Source: Planctomycetaceae bacterium
Lineage (GTDB): Bacteria; Planctomycetota; Planctomycetia; Pirellulales; Pirellulaceae
Reading direction: 5' to 3'
NCBI GenBank assembly: GCA_002723275.1
Contig: PBNZ01000019.1
Span: forward strand, 124,001-188,000
DNA: 64,000 nucleotides
In this document: positions 45,518 to 54,192 of the stretch, piece by piece
How the letters are laid out: every line of letters begins with the position of its first letter
Numbering within the stretch: the stretch's first letter is position 1
The notes under the pieces: generated by a model
What the model saw: only the letters and a program-made list of their open reading frames with translations
The model's database searches: none
What the model was told of the DNA's origin: nothing
Translations under genes and position numbers: made by a program

Positions 45518-46504
45518 ATGCACAAAAAAATATCGAGCGACCAGGATCAGGAGAATCTCGTCGACATCGACGGCGTCCGTTTGCACCTGAGTCACCCGAA
45601 CGAAACGATTGGTGAATGGATCGGCCAGGACGAGATTTTGAATCAGCTGTTAGCCTGTTGGCTGGTGGTGGATGACGTTGATCTTCCGCTTTCTCCCAGG
45701 TTGGTTGGGCCCCCCGGAATTGGGAAGACGGCGTTGGGGATGGCGGGTTCAAGGATGCGCGAGCAGCAGCTCTACATTTACCAATGTACCGCTGACACGC
45801 GTCCTGAAGATCTGCTTGTGACTCCGGTGCTGGCTGAAAATGGCAAGATCGCTTACCACGCTTCACCACTGGTAACCGCGATGTTGAGAGGCGGCATTTG
45901 TCTTTTGGACGAAGGCAATCGGATGAACGAAAAGTCTTGGGCGAGCCTCGCTCCGCTGCTGGACCATCGCCGCTACGTTGAGTCGATCGTGGCGGGCATT
46001 TCGATCCCCGCTCATCCTGACTTTCGTTGTGCGGTTACGATGAACCAGGATGAGTCGACGTATGAAATCCCCGACTACATTCTTAGCCGTCTGCAGCCAA
46101 CTCTCGAGTTGGGATATCCCGACAAGCAGGATGAGATGGCGATTCTGCAGTATCATTTGCCCTTTGCCGAACCGGAAATGTTGGCGATGACCGTTGAATT
46201 CTTGCAGCGGTCCCATGAATTGAAGCTGGATTTTTCCACGCGTGATGGAATCAATCTTTTACGCTATGCCATGAAACGGCTCCAACAGATTCAGGATCAT
46301 CCGATCAACAAGGACGAGTTATGGCGCGAGGCACTTCATCGTTGTCTTGGTGAAGATGCCTTGGACTTGGATTCGCTGGCGGATCGACAGCAACGTACGC
46401 TGGGAGGTGATTCGATGCCGTTGGGGCTGGGGGACTTCTTCTTTACGCAAGAAGATCCGCTCAATCCGGATCGAGACGATGACGACGAAGATGAAGAACT
46501 TTAG
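45518..46504 (+). CDS. MoxR-like AAA+ ATPase
   Basis: This 328-aa AAA+ protein of the MoxR/dynein-related (AAA_5) group has Walker A GPPGIGKT near residues 67-74, Walker [10 protein letters not shown], sensor-1 region AVTMNQ, and an arginine-finger region [14 protein letters not shown]. It ends in an acidic tail ([11 protein letters not shown]). MoxR proteins work as chaperone-like ATPases with partner proteins, often vWA-domain ones. No vWA gene is here; instead the next gene, 66 nt downstream, encodes a large unknown protein that is the probable partner. Confidence 0.88.
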   Translation: MHKKISSDQDQENLVDIDGVRLHLSHPNETIGEWIGQDEILNQLLACWLVVDDVDLPLSPRLVGPPGIGKTALGMAGSRMREQQLYIYQCTADTRPEDLLVTPVLAENGKIAYHASPLVTAMLRGGICLLDEGNRMNEKSWASLAPLLDHRRYVESIVAGISIPAHPDFRCAVTMNQDESTYEIPDYILSRLQPTLELGYPDKQDEMAILQYHLPFAEPEMLAMTVEFLQRSHELKLDFSTRDGINLLRYAMKRLQQIQDHPINKDELWREALHRCLGEDALDLDSLADRQQRTLGGDSMPLGLGDFFFTQEDPLNPDRDDDDEDEEL

Positions 46505-46570
46505 ACAAGCGAAGTTTTGGATCGGCCAATCAGGTCGACTCGTTGCGAAACTTTAAGAGTAGACGGTGCG

Positions 46571-48448
46571 ATGTCAGAGGTATTGCGAATCGGATCCCGA
46601 ATCACCGCGTTGCCGGTGATTCATGGAAGCGCTGACTGTGCGTTGGAAGTGCGGCGAGTCATGCTTGACCAGCATTTCGACTGCGTTGCCGTACCGCTGC
46701 CGCCATCGTTTCGAAATGACGTTCTCGCCGCGTTGGATTGGTTGCCGACCCCGACGCTCATCACACAACGAGAAGCCGAAGCTTACGGACGTGAGTGGTC
46801 ACCCGAGGATGATCTTTACGATGACTCTGGCGACTCGGCGTCACTCAGCTACGTACCCATCGATCCTTGCCAGCCGGTGATTGCGGCATTGAGGATTGCT
46901 CAAGGCGAGCGATTGCCTTGCGAGTTTATCGACCTCGAAACCGCTCGGTTCGAACCGGTCTCGGCAACCCTGCCGGATGCTTACGCCTTGAAGAAGGTGA
47001 ATCTTGAACGGTTTGCGGCGGCCATGTTGCCCAGCATTCCACCGCCAGATCATGGGCAACCTCGTGCTCGTATCGAATGGATGGCTCATCGTTTGAGGGA
47101 ACTCGAGCAGCAGTATCAATCGATTCTCTTCATTTGTTCTGTTCTGGATTGGCCGTGGATTCGTGGGGCTTATTGTGATCAAGTCGAACCAGCAGTCGAA
47201 GAAGATCTGGTCGAGGAAACGGAATCGTACGCGATTGATCCCAATACGTTGATCTTTACGTTTGGTGAGTTGCCATTCATCACTGCCTTGCACGAACGGG
47301 CTCGCGCAGAGCTTGAAGATGACGAAAACCTGTCGATCGACGGTATCAAGGAATTGTTGCTTACCGCTCGCGAAGCCTACTTGGAGGATTTCCATGGGCG
47401 AGCACGAAAGATCACACCGCATCTTCTTGCTGTCTGTCTGCGATATGTTCGAAATCTTACTCTGCTGGAACGAAGGTTGACCCCCGATCTTTATTCCATC
47501 GTGATTGCAGCCAAGCAGATCTGTGGCGATGGATTTGCCTTGCACGTTGCCGAAACGGCTCGAAACTATCCCTATCTACAGTCAACAGGGTTGGACGAAG
47601 CTGGGATGGGCATTGATCAAATACGTTTGCCCGACGGTGACGTTTATTCTGCCAAGAGTCGATTACCGGGGCCGCCCATGACTTGGCGATCTTGCGAGCT
47701 TCGTCGGCGTCCTGACAAGACGGAACGAGAGCGGTGGGCCATGAAGTGGAATCCGATGTCCCAATGTAGCTGGCCGCCGGAAGACGATCTGATTGAGAAT
47801 TTTCGCGCGCACGTCTGTGATCGGGCGAAACAGATCATGGGAGCCGACCTTGTGCGGACGGAAAAGTTCACCACCAGTATCAAGGACGGAATTGATATCC
47901 GAGATACGCTACGAAACTGGCACACACAGGAAATCTATGTAAAAGTTTTGCCGCCCTCCCGGGGCAAGCTTGATGCTGTCGTCATGCTGTTCGATTGCCC
48001 CGCCGATCCAAGAGATTATCCCTGGCGGACCACCTGGTTTGCTGAGCATCAGAACGAATCGACTTTGGCATTCTTCGGGACCGATTTTTCTGAGGAACTC
48101 GTGGGGCCGGGAATTGGATTGGCGAACTATGGCGGCGCTATGTTTCTCTTTCCTCCGGTGTCCATTCCAGATATTTGGATTGATCCGCGACTCGACTTTA
48201 CCGAAACACTGGAAGAGCGATTGCTGGCGGCCGCCTGTTTGCACAGCAGTAGTCCCACCGTCGCGCTGTTATCCGCGTATCCGCCGGGTGCTGCCTGGCG
48301 ACGGTTAGCCAAAAGATTCTCCAAAAAATGGATCCACGTTCCGCTGGCGCAGTTCAGCGATGCGACGGTTCAGCAGTTGCGGATGGTGCACGTGTTGAAT
48401 GGCCACCAGATTCGCAGCTATGCATCGCACTTTATACGGAAGGCGTGA
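46571..48448 (+). CDS. Unknown 625-residue-class protein paired with MoxR ATPase
   Basis: I cannot assign a family to this ~625-aa cytosolic protein. The N-terminus has a pattern faintly like TraB/ChaN/DUF5682 proteins: VIHGSADCALEVRRVM, then CVAVPLPPS (where that clan reads 'D...VEGP'), a GERLPCEFIDLE strand, a helix ARIEWMAHRLRELEQ, and a strand QSILFICSVLDWPWI. The C-terminal ~200 residues have beta-strand/Trp-rich stretches (YPWRTTWFAEHQNES) and a final segment around HSSSPTVALLSAYPPGA. DUF5682 genes are known neighbours of MoxR ATPases, which makes the resemblance worth testing. ATG 46571 is chosen because upstream in-frame codons look non-coding. Confidence 0.75.
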   Translation: MSEVLRIGSRITALPVIHGSADCALEVRRVMLDQHFDCVAVPLPPSFRNDVLAALDWLPTPTLITQREAEAYGREWSPEDDLYDDSGDSASLSYVPIDPCQPVIAALRIAQGERLPCEFIDLETARFEPVSATLPDAYALKKVNLERFAAAMLPSIPPPDHGQPRARIEWMAHRLRELEQQYQSILFICSVLDWPWIRGAYCDQVEPAVEEDLVEETESYAIDPNTLIFTFGELPFITALHERARAELEDDENLSIDGIKELLLTAREAYLEDFHGRARKITPHLLAVCLRYVRNLTLLERRLTPDLYSIVIAAKQICGDGFALHVAETARNYPYLQSTGLDEAGMGIDQIRLPDGDVYSAKSRLPGPPMTWRSCELRRRPDKTERERWAMKWNPMSQCSWPPEDDLIENFRAHVCDRAKQIMGADLVRTEKFTTSIKDGIDIRDTLRNWHTQEIYVKVLPPSRGKLDAVVMLFDCPADPRDYPWRTTWFAEHQNESTLAFFGTDFSEELVGPGIGLANYGGAMFLFPPVSIPDIWIDPRLDFTETLEERLLAAACLHSSSPTVALLSAYPPGAAWRRLAKRFSKKWIHVPLAQFSDATVQQLRMVHVLNGHQIRSYASHFIRKA

Positions 48449-48495
48449 CAGACATTATCGACAAAAACCGGAAGCACGCTGCGATCAGCAGTGAG

Positions 48496-49320
48496 TTAGC
48501 TGTCGGTCGAAGGCGCCAGTGCCAGTTCCTTGAGGGCATCAAGGCTTGCCAACACATCATCACAAGAGATCTGTTGCCAATCGTCCGTTTTTTGCCGAAG
48601 GATGGCGAGTTTGAACGCCTCAAATGCCTCCGAGAGATCGGACGGGAGCTCGGCCAGATTCTCAAAGGGACGCACATAGGGTGCGCTTCCCAATTCGTCC
48701 TCAGCGTAGATCGACGCGCCCGTCTCCCGATCGGTTGACTCATCACCATCGACGTTATCTTCGTCGCCGAAGTCTGGACCCGCCGGACTTCGAGCTTCAG
48801 CGATGTGGTCTGAATCAGAGACGACAAGACGCTCTTGTGAGCTGGCAGTCTCGGAGGATTCGGCTTCAAAATCCTCGTCAGGCTCTTGGGCCACAATTTC
48901 CGAGTTCTGAGGTTCGTCTTCGGCGACCGCGCCATGAGATTCCCAGCGTTGACGTCGCATGTGGGATACTGACCACTTGCTTTGGCTCGCTCCCTCAAGC
49001 CACATTTCAGCGTCGTCCCAGTCGATGGCGGCTTGGAAATGGCTCCAGAAGAGTCCTTCGTAATCCTGGTAGTTGGAACCAAATCGTTCGTAGACGCGAC
49101 GGAGACGACCCACGTGTTGTCCGCTCACGCCATCGACCAATTCGCTCCATGTCTGGTCCGAGTATTCGGTTGCAGAAGCACCGGACTCGATGGCTGCTTC
49201 ACGCCACTCGTGAATGATCCGACCTTTTTCCCAATTCGTGGTACTGATCAGACGATTCCAGCGACCGACAAACGGTTGGGTGGTGGTATCGATTGAAACA
49301 GCTTCTTGCTCGCGATCCAT
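48496..49320 (-). CDS. Unknown acidic protein with helical N-terminal domain
   Basis: This 274-aa protein converges on the MoxR partner gene with a 47-nt gap. Residues ~12-115 form a Trp-rich helical domain (VGRWNRLISTTNWEKGR, VSGQHVGRLRRVYERFG, WSVSHMRRQRW) that resembles the helical DNA-binding parts of DUF3102/ParB-like proteins, but I cannot assign it. Residues ~120-215 are strongly acidic and low-complexity (EPDEDFEAESSE). The C-terminal ~60 residues are again helical. It has no signal peptide, so is cytosolic. A DNA-binding or adaptor role is a guess only. Confidence 0.7.
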   Translation of the reverse strand: MDREQEAVSIDTTTQPFVGRWNRLISTTNWEKGRIIHEWREAAIESGASATEYSDQTWSELVDGVSGQHVGRLRRVYERFGSNYQDYEGLFWSHFQAAIDWDDAEMWLEGASQSKWSVSHMRRQRWESHGAVAEDEPQNSEIVAQEPDEDFEAESSETASSQERLVVSDSDHIAEARSPAGPDFGDEDNVDGDESTDRETGASIYAEDELGSAPYVRPFENLAELPSDLSEAFEAFKLAILRQKTDDWQQISCDDVLASLDALKELALAPSTDS

Positions 49321-49649
49321 AGCGCAGGCTCCTGACAACATCGAATCCTGAAGACGTCCCCGATGCTAACGGAGCAACAAGAGTTCGTGAAGATGCACCG
49401 CCTCTTAACGGCGACCAGGATCATTCGAGCCGTATTTTTTCGAGATATTTCGTTTCTCAACGTGTTGCGTTCTCTGTGAAGAGCCTGGCAAGACGTTGGG
49501 GAAAACTTGTCGAAGAAAAAAAGGGATCCACTCTGGGACGCAACTTGGGTCTTGTGGCCCGGTTTCGGTGGTATCTGGCGGTTTTGGTAAGTCGCGAATA
49601 CTATACGGATTGTAGGGGCGGATGGCACAAGACCATCCCGCATCTGGCA
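49321..49649. other. Gene-free stretch
   Basis: This is the upstream region of the acidic protein gene and the 3' flank of the CDGSH gene. The open frames here are short antisense or motif-less ones. No hairpin with a T-run was found. Confidence 0.4.
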
Positions 49650-49859
49650 CTAGCCCGCTCGTTCTGCGGATTCGAAGCCACACGCTTTGTGGGCTCCGTT
49701 ACAAAACGCACGATTCGCGGAATGTCCATAACGACACAGGGCGATCGCCAGCTTGTTGGGATCGATGGGAAACTCGTTGCCTTCCCCGTTCACGAGGGTC
49801 ACTTTTTCCTCGACCAGAAATGGTCCATTGTCGCGCACTGAGATTTTCACGTCTGACAT
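49650..49859 (-). CDS. CDGSH-type iron-sulfur protein, variant motif
   Basis: This 69-aa protein has the layout of single-domain bacterial CDGSH proteins: short beta lead (VKISVRDNGPFLVEE), then LCRYGHSANRAFCNGAHKACGF-type motif near the C-terminus (given here in parts: LCRYGHS, FCNGAH, KACGF). The family binds a 2Fe-2S cluster with three cysteines and one histidine in C-x-C...C-D-G-x-H. Here the second Cys is Tyr, Pro is Ala, and Asp of CDG is Asn, with an extra Cys three residues after the His. The cluster may be absent or differently held. ATG 49859 is chosen over a preceding GTG. Confidence 0.8.
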   Translation of the reverse strand: MSDVKISVRDNGPFLVEEKVTLVNGEGNEFPIDPNKLAIALCRYGHSANRAFCNGAHKACGFESAERAG

Positions 49860-50032
49860 CACCTGGCACCTTGGTGTTTTCGAAGGTTTTCGATAACGAA
49901 TTGGCTGGGATGATGCCTTGAATTCATCGTGCGAGTTGGGTTTGAGTAGCCCCGATCGGACGACCGGGATCTCGAAAGACGGTTACCCGCATCGCGAAAG
50001 ACTGATTACAATCCGGGACTGACGAGGTGATC

Positions 50033-50215
50033 ATGCAAGAAGAAGCCAGTTATATCTGTCCCGCCTGTGGGGAGGAAATTGTCGTTCCCATCGACCTGTC
50101 GGCAGGGCATTCCCAGGTTTACGTAGAAGACTGTCCCGTCTGTTGTCGTCCAAATGTGTTGCACGTTGAAGCCGATGACGATGGCAGAGTTCAGATTTGG
50201 GGTGAGGCCGAATAG
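50033..50215 (+). CDS. CPXCG-motif cysteine-rich small protein
   Basis: This 60-aa protein has an N-terminal CPACGEE knuckle and a second CPVCCRP knuckle, the pattern of the CPXCG family of small zinc-ribbon-like proteins. The rest is acidic (VEADDDGRV). The function of the family is unknown. GAGG at 50024-50027 precedes ATG 50033 by five bases. The rhomboid gene begins 9 nt after its stop, so the two are likely one transcript. Confidence 0.85.
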   Translation: MQEEASYICPACGEEIVVPIDLSAGHSQVYVEDCPVCCRPNVLHVEADDDGRVQIWGEAE

Positions 50216-50224
50216 GGGAGACAT

Positions 50225-50881
50225 ATGCGGCAGCCAAAGTCGGAACGCAGGGGAGCAATCCAACAAGGGCGCGGAGCTGTTCATACCGTTCGGCAAGAGA
50301 TTCGAGGAGTGTTGATTTTCCTCGGTCTCATCTGGGCGGTCTTTCTCCTTTCCCTATTATTGCCTTCGCTCAACAAATGGGGCCTAGTTCCCCGGCATCT
50401 CGTGGGGCTAACTGGCATCTTTACGATGACGTTTCTGCATGAGAATTGGCAACATTTAGCCAACAATACGTTGCCCTTGTTGATTCTGCTGACTCTCCTT
50501 GCCGGTTCCCATGTATCGACTTGGCGAATTGTCATGATGATCATTTTGGTCGGTGGCTGCTTGCTTTGGTTGTTCGGGATGCGGGGAAACCACATCGGTG
50601 CCAGCTTGCTCATTTTTGGACTCATCACTTTTTTGATCGCATCAGGAATCTTTTTCGAAAAACGACCAATGTCCATCGCGATTGCCGTGCTCGTGGCATT
50701 CCTTTACGGCCTGACCCTCTTGCAAGGCGTCGTTCCCCGATTCTCAAATCCTGAGCATGTATCGTGGGACGGCCATCTGTGTGGTGCCGTGGCCGGAGTG
50801 CTGGTCGCTTATCTGTTGGAACGTGACAATCAGCGTCGGATCGCTCGTGAAAGAATCCTGCAACGTTCGGGGGATGGATAA
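50225..50881 (+). CDS. Rhomboid-family intramembrane serine protease
   Basis: This 218-aa protein has six transmembrane segments. The catalytic dyad can be placed: S127 in HIGASLLIFG and H184 in WDGHLCGAVAG. The TM2 histidine/asparagine motif HLANNT (residues 77-82) forms the oxyanion region. These are the hallmarks of active rhomboid proteases, which cleave membrane-anchored substrates. A polar N-terminus of about 25 residues is cytosolic. GGGGAG just before ATG 50225 is a good ribosome binding site. It is in a run with CPXCG, YjbQ and DUF4186 genes. Confidence 0.92.
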   Translation: MRQPKSERRGAIQQGRGAVHTVRQEIRGVLIFLGLIWAVFLLSLLLPSLNKWGLVPRHLVGLTGIFTMTFLHENWQHLANNTLPLLILLTLLAGSHVSTWRIVMMIILVGGCLLWLFGMRGNHIGASLLIFGLITFLIASGIFFEKRPMSIAIAVLVAFLYGLTLLQGVVPRFSNPEHVSWDGHLCGAVAGVLVAYLLERDNQRRIARERILQRSGDG

Positions 50882-50933
50882 TCTTGCGGTTGGCCATTCA
50901 GTGTCTGGAGAGTGTTGAAAGAAGGAGGAAGCC

Positions 50934-51368
50934 ATGAAATCGTTGACGAAAGAATTGTGGGTTGAGATACCAGAGCGAAGGGCAATCGTGTCCATTCACG
51001 ACGAAGTCGATAGTCTCGTGGCTGAAAGTGGTGTCCAGGAAGGATTGGTGTTGGTCAATGCAATGCACATTACCGCCAGTGTGTTTATTAACGATAATGA
51101 GTCTGGCCTGCATGCTGACTATGAACGATGGTTAGAAGAATTGGTCCCGTTTGATTCGGGTAGCGATCCTACGACAGGCGGTTACCTTCACAACCGGACG
51201 GGAGAAGACAACGCCGACGCTCACCATAAACGCCAGATCATGGGACGTGAGGTGGTGGTTGCGATTACGGACGGACAGCTCCATCTCGGACCTTGGGAGC
51301 ACATCTTCTATTACGAATTCGATGGTCGTCGTCGGAAGCGGATCCTGGTCAAGGTGATTGGTGAATGA
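50934..51368 (+). CDS. YjbQ-family protein
   Basis: This 144-aa protein matches YjbQ/UPF0047 along its length: [14 protein letters not shown], the [18 protein letters not shown] block with conserved His, and [14 protein letters not shown]. coli YjbQ has weak thiamine phosphate synthase activity, but the true role is unclear. AAGGAGGA upstream fixes ATG 50934. Its stop overlaps the DUF4186 start (ATGA), so they are co-translated. Confidence 0.92.
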   Translation: MKSLTKELWVEIPERRAIVSIHDEVDSLVAESGVQEGLVLVNAMHITASVFINDNESGLHADYERWLEELVPFDSGSDPTTGGYLHNRTGEDNADAHHKRQIMGREVVVAITDGQLHLGPWEHIFYYEFDGRRRKRILVKVIGE

Positions 51369-51787
51369 ACTCGGATACCAGTCGTCATTCTTGCGTGCGA
51401 ATTCTGCCTGATCACGAGGCGCTGCAACGAAGTGCCTTTCGCCAACGTTTTCATTTGCACGAAAGTGACCGTCGATATCTAGCTGAAAAAACTGTCGAGG
51501 CGATTATGCTGCATGCCGAGCAATTGATTCGACAGCGATTGGCTCCAGTAAACCCCGCGAACGATGGGAAACAGACTCCCATGCGTGGACACCCGGTTTT
51601 CATCGCTCAACATGCCACCGCAACGTGTTGTCGTGGCTGCTTGCAGAAATGGTATGGGGTGCCACAGGATCGCGAGATCGCCGATCCCGAGATACAGGAT
51701 ATTCTCGCCGTGATTCGCCGTTGGCTTGAAGGGGAGGCTCGTGAAGAACTGGAGTCGCCACCGCTACAAGGCAGGTTGTTCGACTAG
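51365..51787 (+). CDS. DUF4186 family protein
   Basis: This 140-aa protein is a close fit to DUF4186: [29 protein letters not shown] and the almost invariant [16 protein letters not shown] with three Cys and one His that could bind metal. The function is unknown. It is coupled to YjbQ by a 4-nt overlap. The stop TAG shares the palindrome CTAG (51784-51787) with the stop of the opposing DUF1501 gene, so the convergent genes overlap end to end. Confidence 0.92.
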   Translation: MNSDTSRHSCVRILPDHEALQRSAFRQRFHLHESDRRYLAEKTVEAIMLHAEQLIRQRLAPVNPANDGKQTPMRGHPVFIAQHATATCCRGCLQKWYGVPQDREIADPEIQDILAVIRRWLEGEAREELESPPLQGRLFD

Positions 51788-53190
51788 GTCAATTCAGAGA
51801 TCGGTTCGCCACGATCCAGCAGATATTGAGGGCGTCCAGTCGGATCCATCACGGTTGTTGTGCGAGCGTCGATGCCCAGATGTTGGTAAAGCGTCGCCAA
51901 CACATCCTGATAATGCACCGGGCGAGATGTGACCTCGGCGGCCCAAGCATCGGTGGCTCCAATCACTTGGCCGTGACGAAGTCCGCCGCCAGCCATCATC
52001 CCCATGGCGACTCTGGGCCAATGATCACGACCTGCGTTACCGTTGATCTTCGGTGTGCGACCGAATTCCCCCCAGGCCACGATCAATACGTCATCCAACA
52101 TGTTTTGTTCTCGCAGATCGTCAATGAGTGCATTGAGACCATGATCAAAAACGGGGAGCAAGTGCCGCAATCGTTTGAAGTTGCCACTGTGCGTATCGAA
52201 ATCGCTGAGCGATACACTCACACAGCGAACTCCCGCCTGGATTAGATGTCGCGCGATTAACAACTTCAGCATCGAACGCTCGTCTTCGCTCGTCGAGCTT
52301 CGATTCACACCTGTCGATTCGGCAATGAATTTTTCGACAACTTTGGGGTCCTCGTTTTCCAGATTCAATGCCTTCGCCAAATCACCCGAAGTCAGAATGC
52401 CTGCTGCTTGCTGATGAAAACGATCCATGGCGTTCATCATGCCTGATTGATCGACCTGACGTCGCACTCGATCCAGTTGATGAAGCAAGGAATCGCGATC
52501 CTGCAAACGGCTCGCATTGATGCTCGCATGTAATTTCAATGCAGTGGTGTGGCCTGCTCCCAATGCTGCCAGTTCACCCTTCATGGCTTCTTCAAGCGGA
52601 CGGGAGAACATTTGTGAGATGTCTGGTCGAAAGGGTTGATAGGCAGGGCCCAAAAAGCCAGGCCGAGCGCTGTTCCGGACCAAAGGTCGTCCCTGCATCA
52701 TGTCCACAAACGCCGGTAAGCTCGTCTCGCCGTCCGTTAAATGGTTGATGATACAACCCATGGCAGGACGACCACCAATCGACTCAAGATCCTTCGCCCC
52801 AAATCCGGATTGGCATTGAAATGCGTCATGACGACTTTCTGCACCGACGAGCGAGCGAAGAAAGGTGAGTTCCTGGGCTGCCTTGGCGGTGCGTGGCATC
52901 AACTCGTTCACACGAAAGCCAGGAATCGATGTGGCCATCGAATCGAACTCGCCACGAACCTCACGGGGTGCCTGTGGCTTCATGTCGATCATGTCCATTT
53001 GCGGAGGGCCTCCGTCCAAATGGATGTTGATGATCGCGCGATGGGATCCCCTGATTCCCGCTGCTGCCTCAGCACGAAAAAGATCTGCCATGCTCAGGCC
53101 GCCAAAACCAAGCGCGCCTGCCAAAAGAAAAGATCTTCTCGGAATGCCGTCGCAATGGGTTTGCCGAGCTGGGCCATCAAATTGCAACAT
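51784..53190 (-). CDS. DUF1501 protein, solitary
   Basis: This 468-aa protein is the third DUF1501 of the window. It has a PRRSFLLAGALGFGG export leader near residue 17, NIHLDGGPPQMDMIDMKP, AWGEFGRTPKIN and GRDHWP. Unlike the other two, no DUF1549/DUF1553 gene is adjacent, so its partner, if any, is elsewhere. The start is ATG 53190. It ends in a CTAG shared with DUF4186. Confidence 0.92.
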   Translation of the reverse strand: MLQFDGPARQTHCDGIPRRSFLLAGALGFGGLSMADLFRAEAAAGIRGSHRAIINIHLDGGPPQMDMIDMKPQAPREVRGEFDSMATSIPGFRVNELMPRTAKAAQELTFLRSLVGAESRHDAFQCQSGFGAKDLESIGGRPAMGCIINHLTDGETSLPAFVDMMQGRPLVRNSARPGFLGPAYQPFRPDISQMFSRPLEEAMKGELAALGAGHTTALKLHASINASRLQDRDSLLHQLDRVRRQVDQSGMMNAMDRFHQQAAGILTSGDLAKALNLENEDPKVVEKFIAESTGVNRSSTSEDERSMLKLLIARHLIQAGVRCVSVSLSDFDTHSGNFKRLRHLLPVFDHGLNALIDDLREQNMLDDVLIVAWGEFGRTPKINGNAGRDHWPRVAMGMMAGGGLRHGQVIGATDAWAAEVTSRPVHYQDVLATLYQHLGIDARTTTVMDPTGRPQYLLDRGEPISELT

Positions 53191-53957
53191 CGGAAAGACC
53201 TCGCGGTAGGTCCACGGAAACGGGTAGGAACCGACGGTTTAACGTGATTTTGAACTCGCTCCAACATATTTGGATGCTTGTTTCGCCGGCAATTCGCCGC
53301 CGTCATGCTGTCTTCAAGCCACCGTATTCACTCTCCAATAACTGCAAAGCCACTCATTTTCAGCGAAATAGCTCCTGTCTATTCGATAACCTCATCCCCG
53401 TTCTACCGATCCCTTTCTTCCGATGGTCGACACTCCGTTGAGACAAAAGTCTTATTCCCTCTCTGTTTGAACCATCACATCGTTCGCCGATTCAGCAGAC
53501 ACGGAAGAAAAGGTTTGGACCCGATAAAGATGCTCACCAAAACTCATGTGACTGGAACCCAAGCGAACGACTTCAATGGGCTCAAAAAATGGTTGTCGCA
53601 ATCGAGGGCCTGCCCTGCGGTCCGCCGACCCGTCGTCGGACTTCAAGGATCGCCATGGACTGAATCGGCAGCCTGCATCGCTTCGTCAAAAGCCCATGTG
53701 GCGTGAAACCGCCATTGCAAACACTTTCGTCGGTCGAAGAAATTAGAAATCTTGCGAGACACCACGCAATTGGTTGCGGATACCCGGTCAAAAGACGGGG
53801 ATCTGTTTGCCTAGGCTTTCATTTCACGAGTGGTGGATGATACGTTGGCGAATTTTTTCAAGGATCTTCGCTGTTTTCGAAGATTCAATGCCGCTTTCGA
53901 TTCGTCTCTTCGTCTATTCCTTAAGAGCGAGACCGCTGACTTAAGGAGCGTATTGGG
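53191..53957. other. Gene-free stretch of about 770 bases
   Basis: Open frames here (e.g. 53278-53706) have no ribosome binding site, no hydrophobic or domain pattern and look random. The stretch should hold the promoters of the leftward DUF1501 gene and of the small gene at 53958. No repeat, tRNA or strong hairpin was seen. Confidence 0.45.
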
Positions 53958-54137
53958 ATGTCACTTCAAGTAACGCCAACGTACACCAGTTTGGTGGAGA
54001 AGCTACAACGCATACATTTTCAACTGCAACTTGCTGAAGCGCGTGTGCGGGATGAGAATCCAACGATTGCCGACCTCCTCTCAGATCTTGCTGAGGAAAC
54101 CGAGGGGTCGCTCGAAAAGCTCCATAACTTAACTTGA
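53958..54137 (+). CDS. Small helical protein (59 aa), unknown
   Basis: The ATG at 53958 has AAGGAG nine bases upstream. The 59-aa product begins MSLQVTPTYTSLVEKL and is almost all amphipathic helix, with alternating Leu/Ile and charged residues (LQLAEARVRDENPTIADLLSDL, shown here in the segments LQLAEARVRD and IADLLSDLAEE). Such small two-helix proteins are often adaptors or regulators. I do not recognise a family. It converges with the lipoprotein gene, 55 nt apart. Confidence 0.65.
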   Translation: MSLQVTPTYTSLVEKLQRIHFQLQLAEARVRDENPTIADLLSDLAEETEGSLEKLHNLT

Positions 54138-54192
54138 TCGCGGGGCGATTCTGTCCGGCGATATTCTGATGAAGTTATGTTGGCTGGTGGCG

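Noticed and set aside
46841-47545. 234-codon leftward open frame inside the MoxR partner gene
   Set aside because: It is antisense to the more protein-like rightward frame, which also fits the operon with the ATPase.
48624-49217. 197-codon rightward frame opposite the acidic protein
   Set aside because: It is Arg/Pro-rich low-complexity sequence as expected from the complement of an acidic gene; no start signals.
53278-53706. 142-codon frame in the 53-54 kb gap
   Set aside because: It lacks a ribosome binding site and has random-looking composition without helix or domain pattern.
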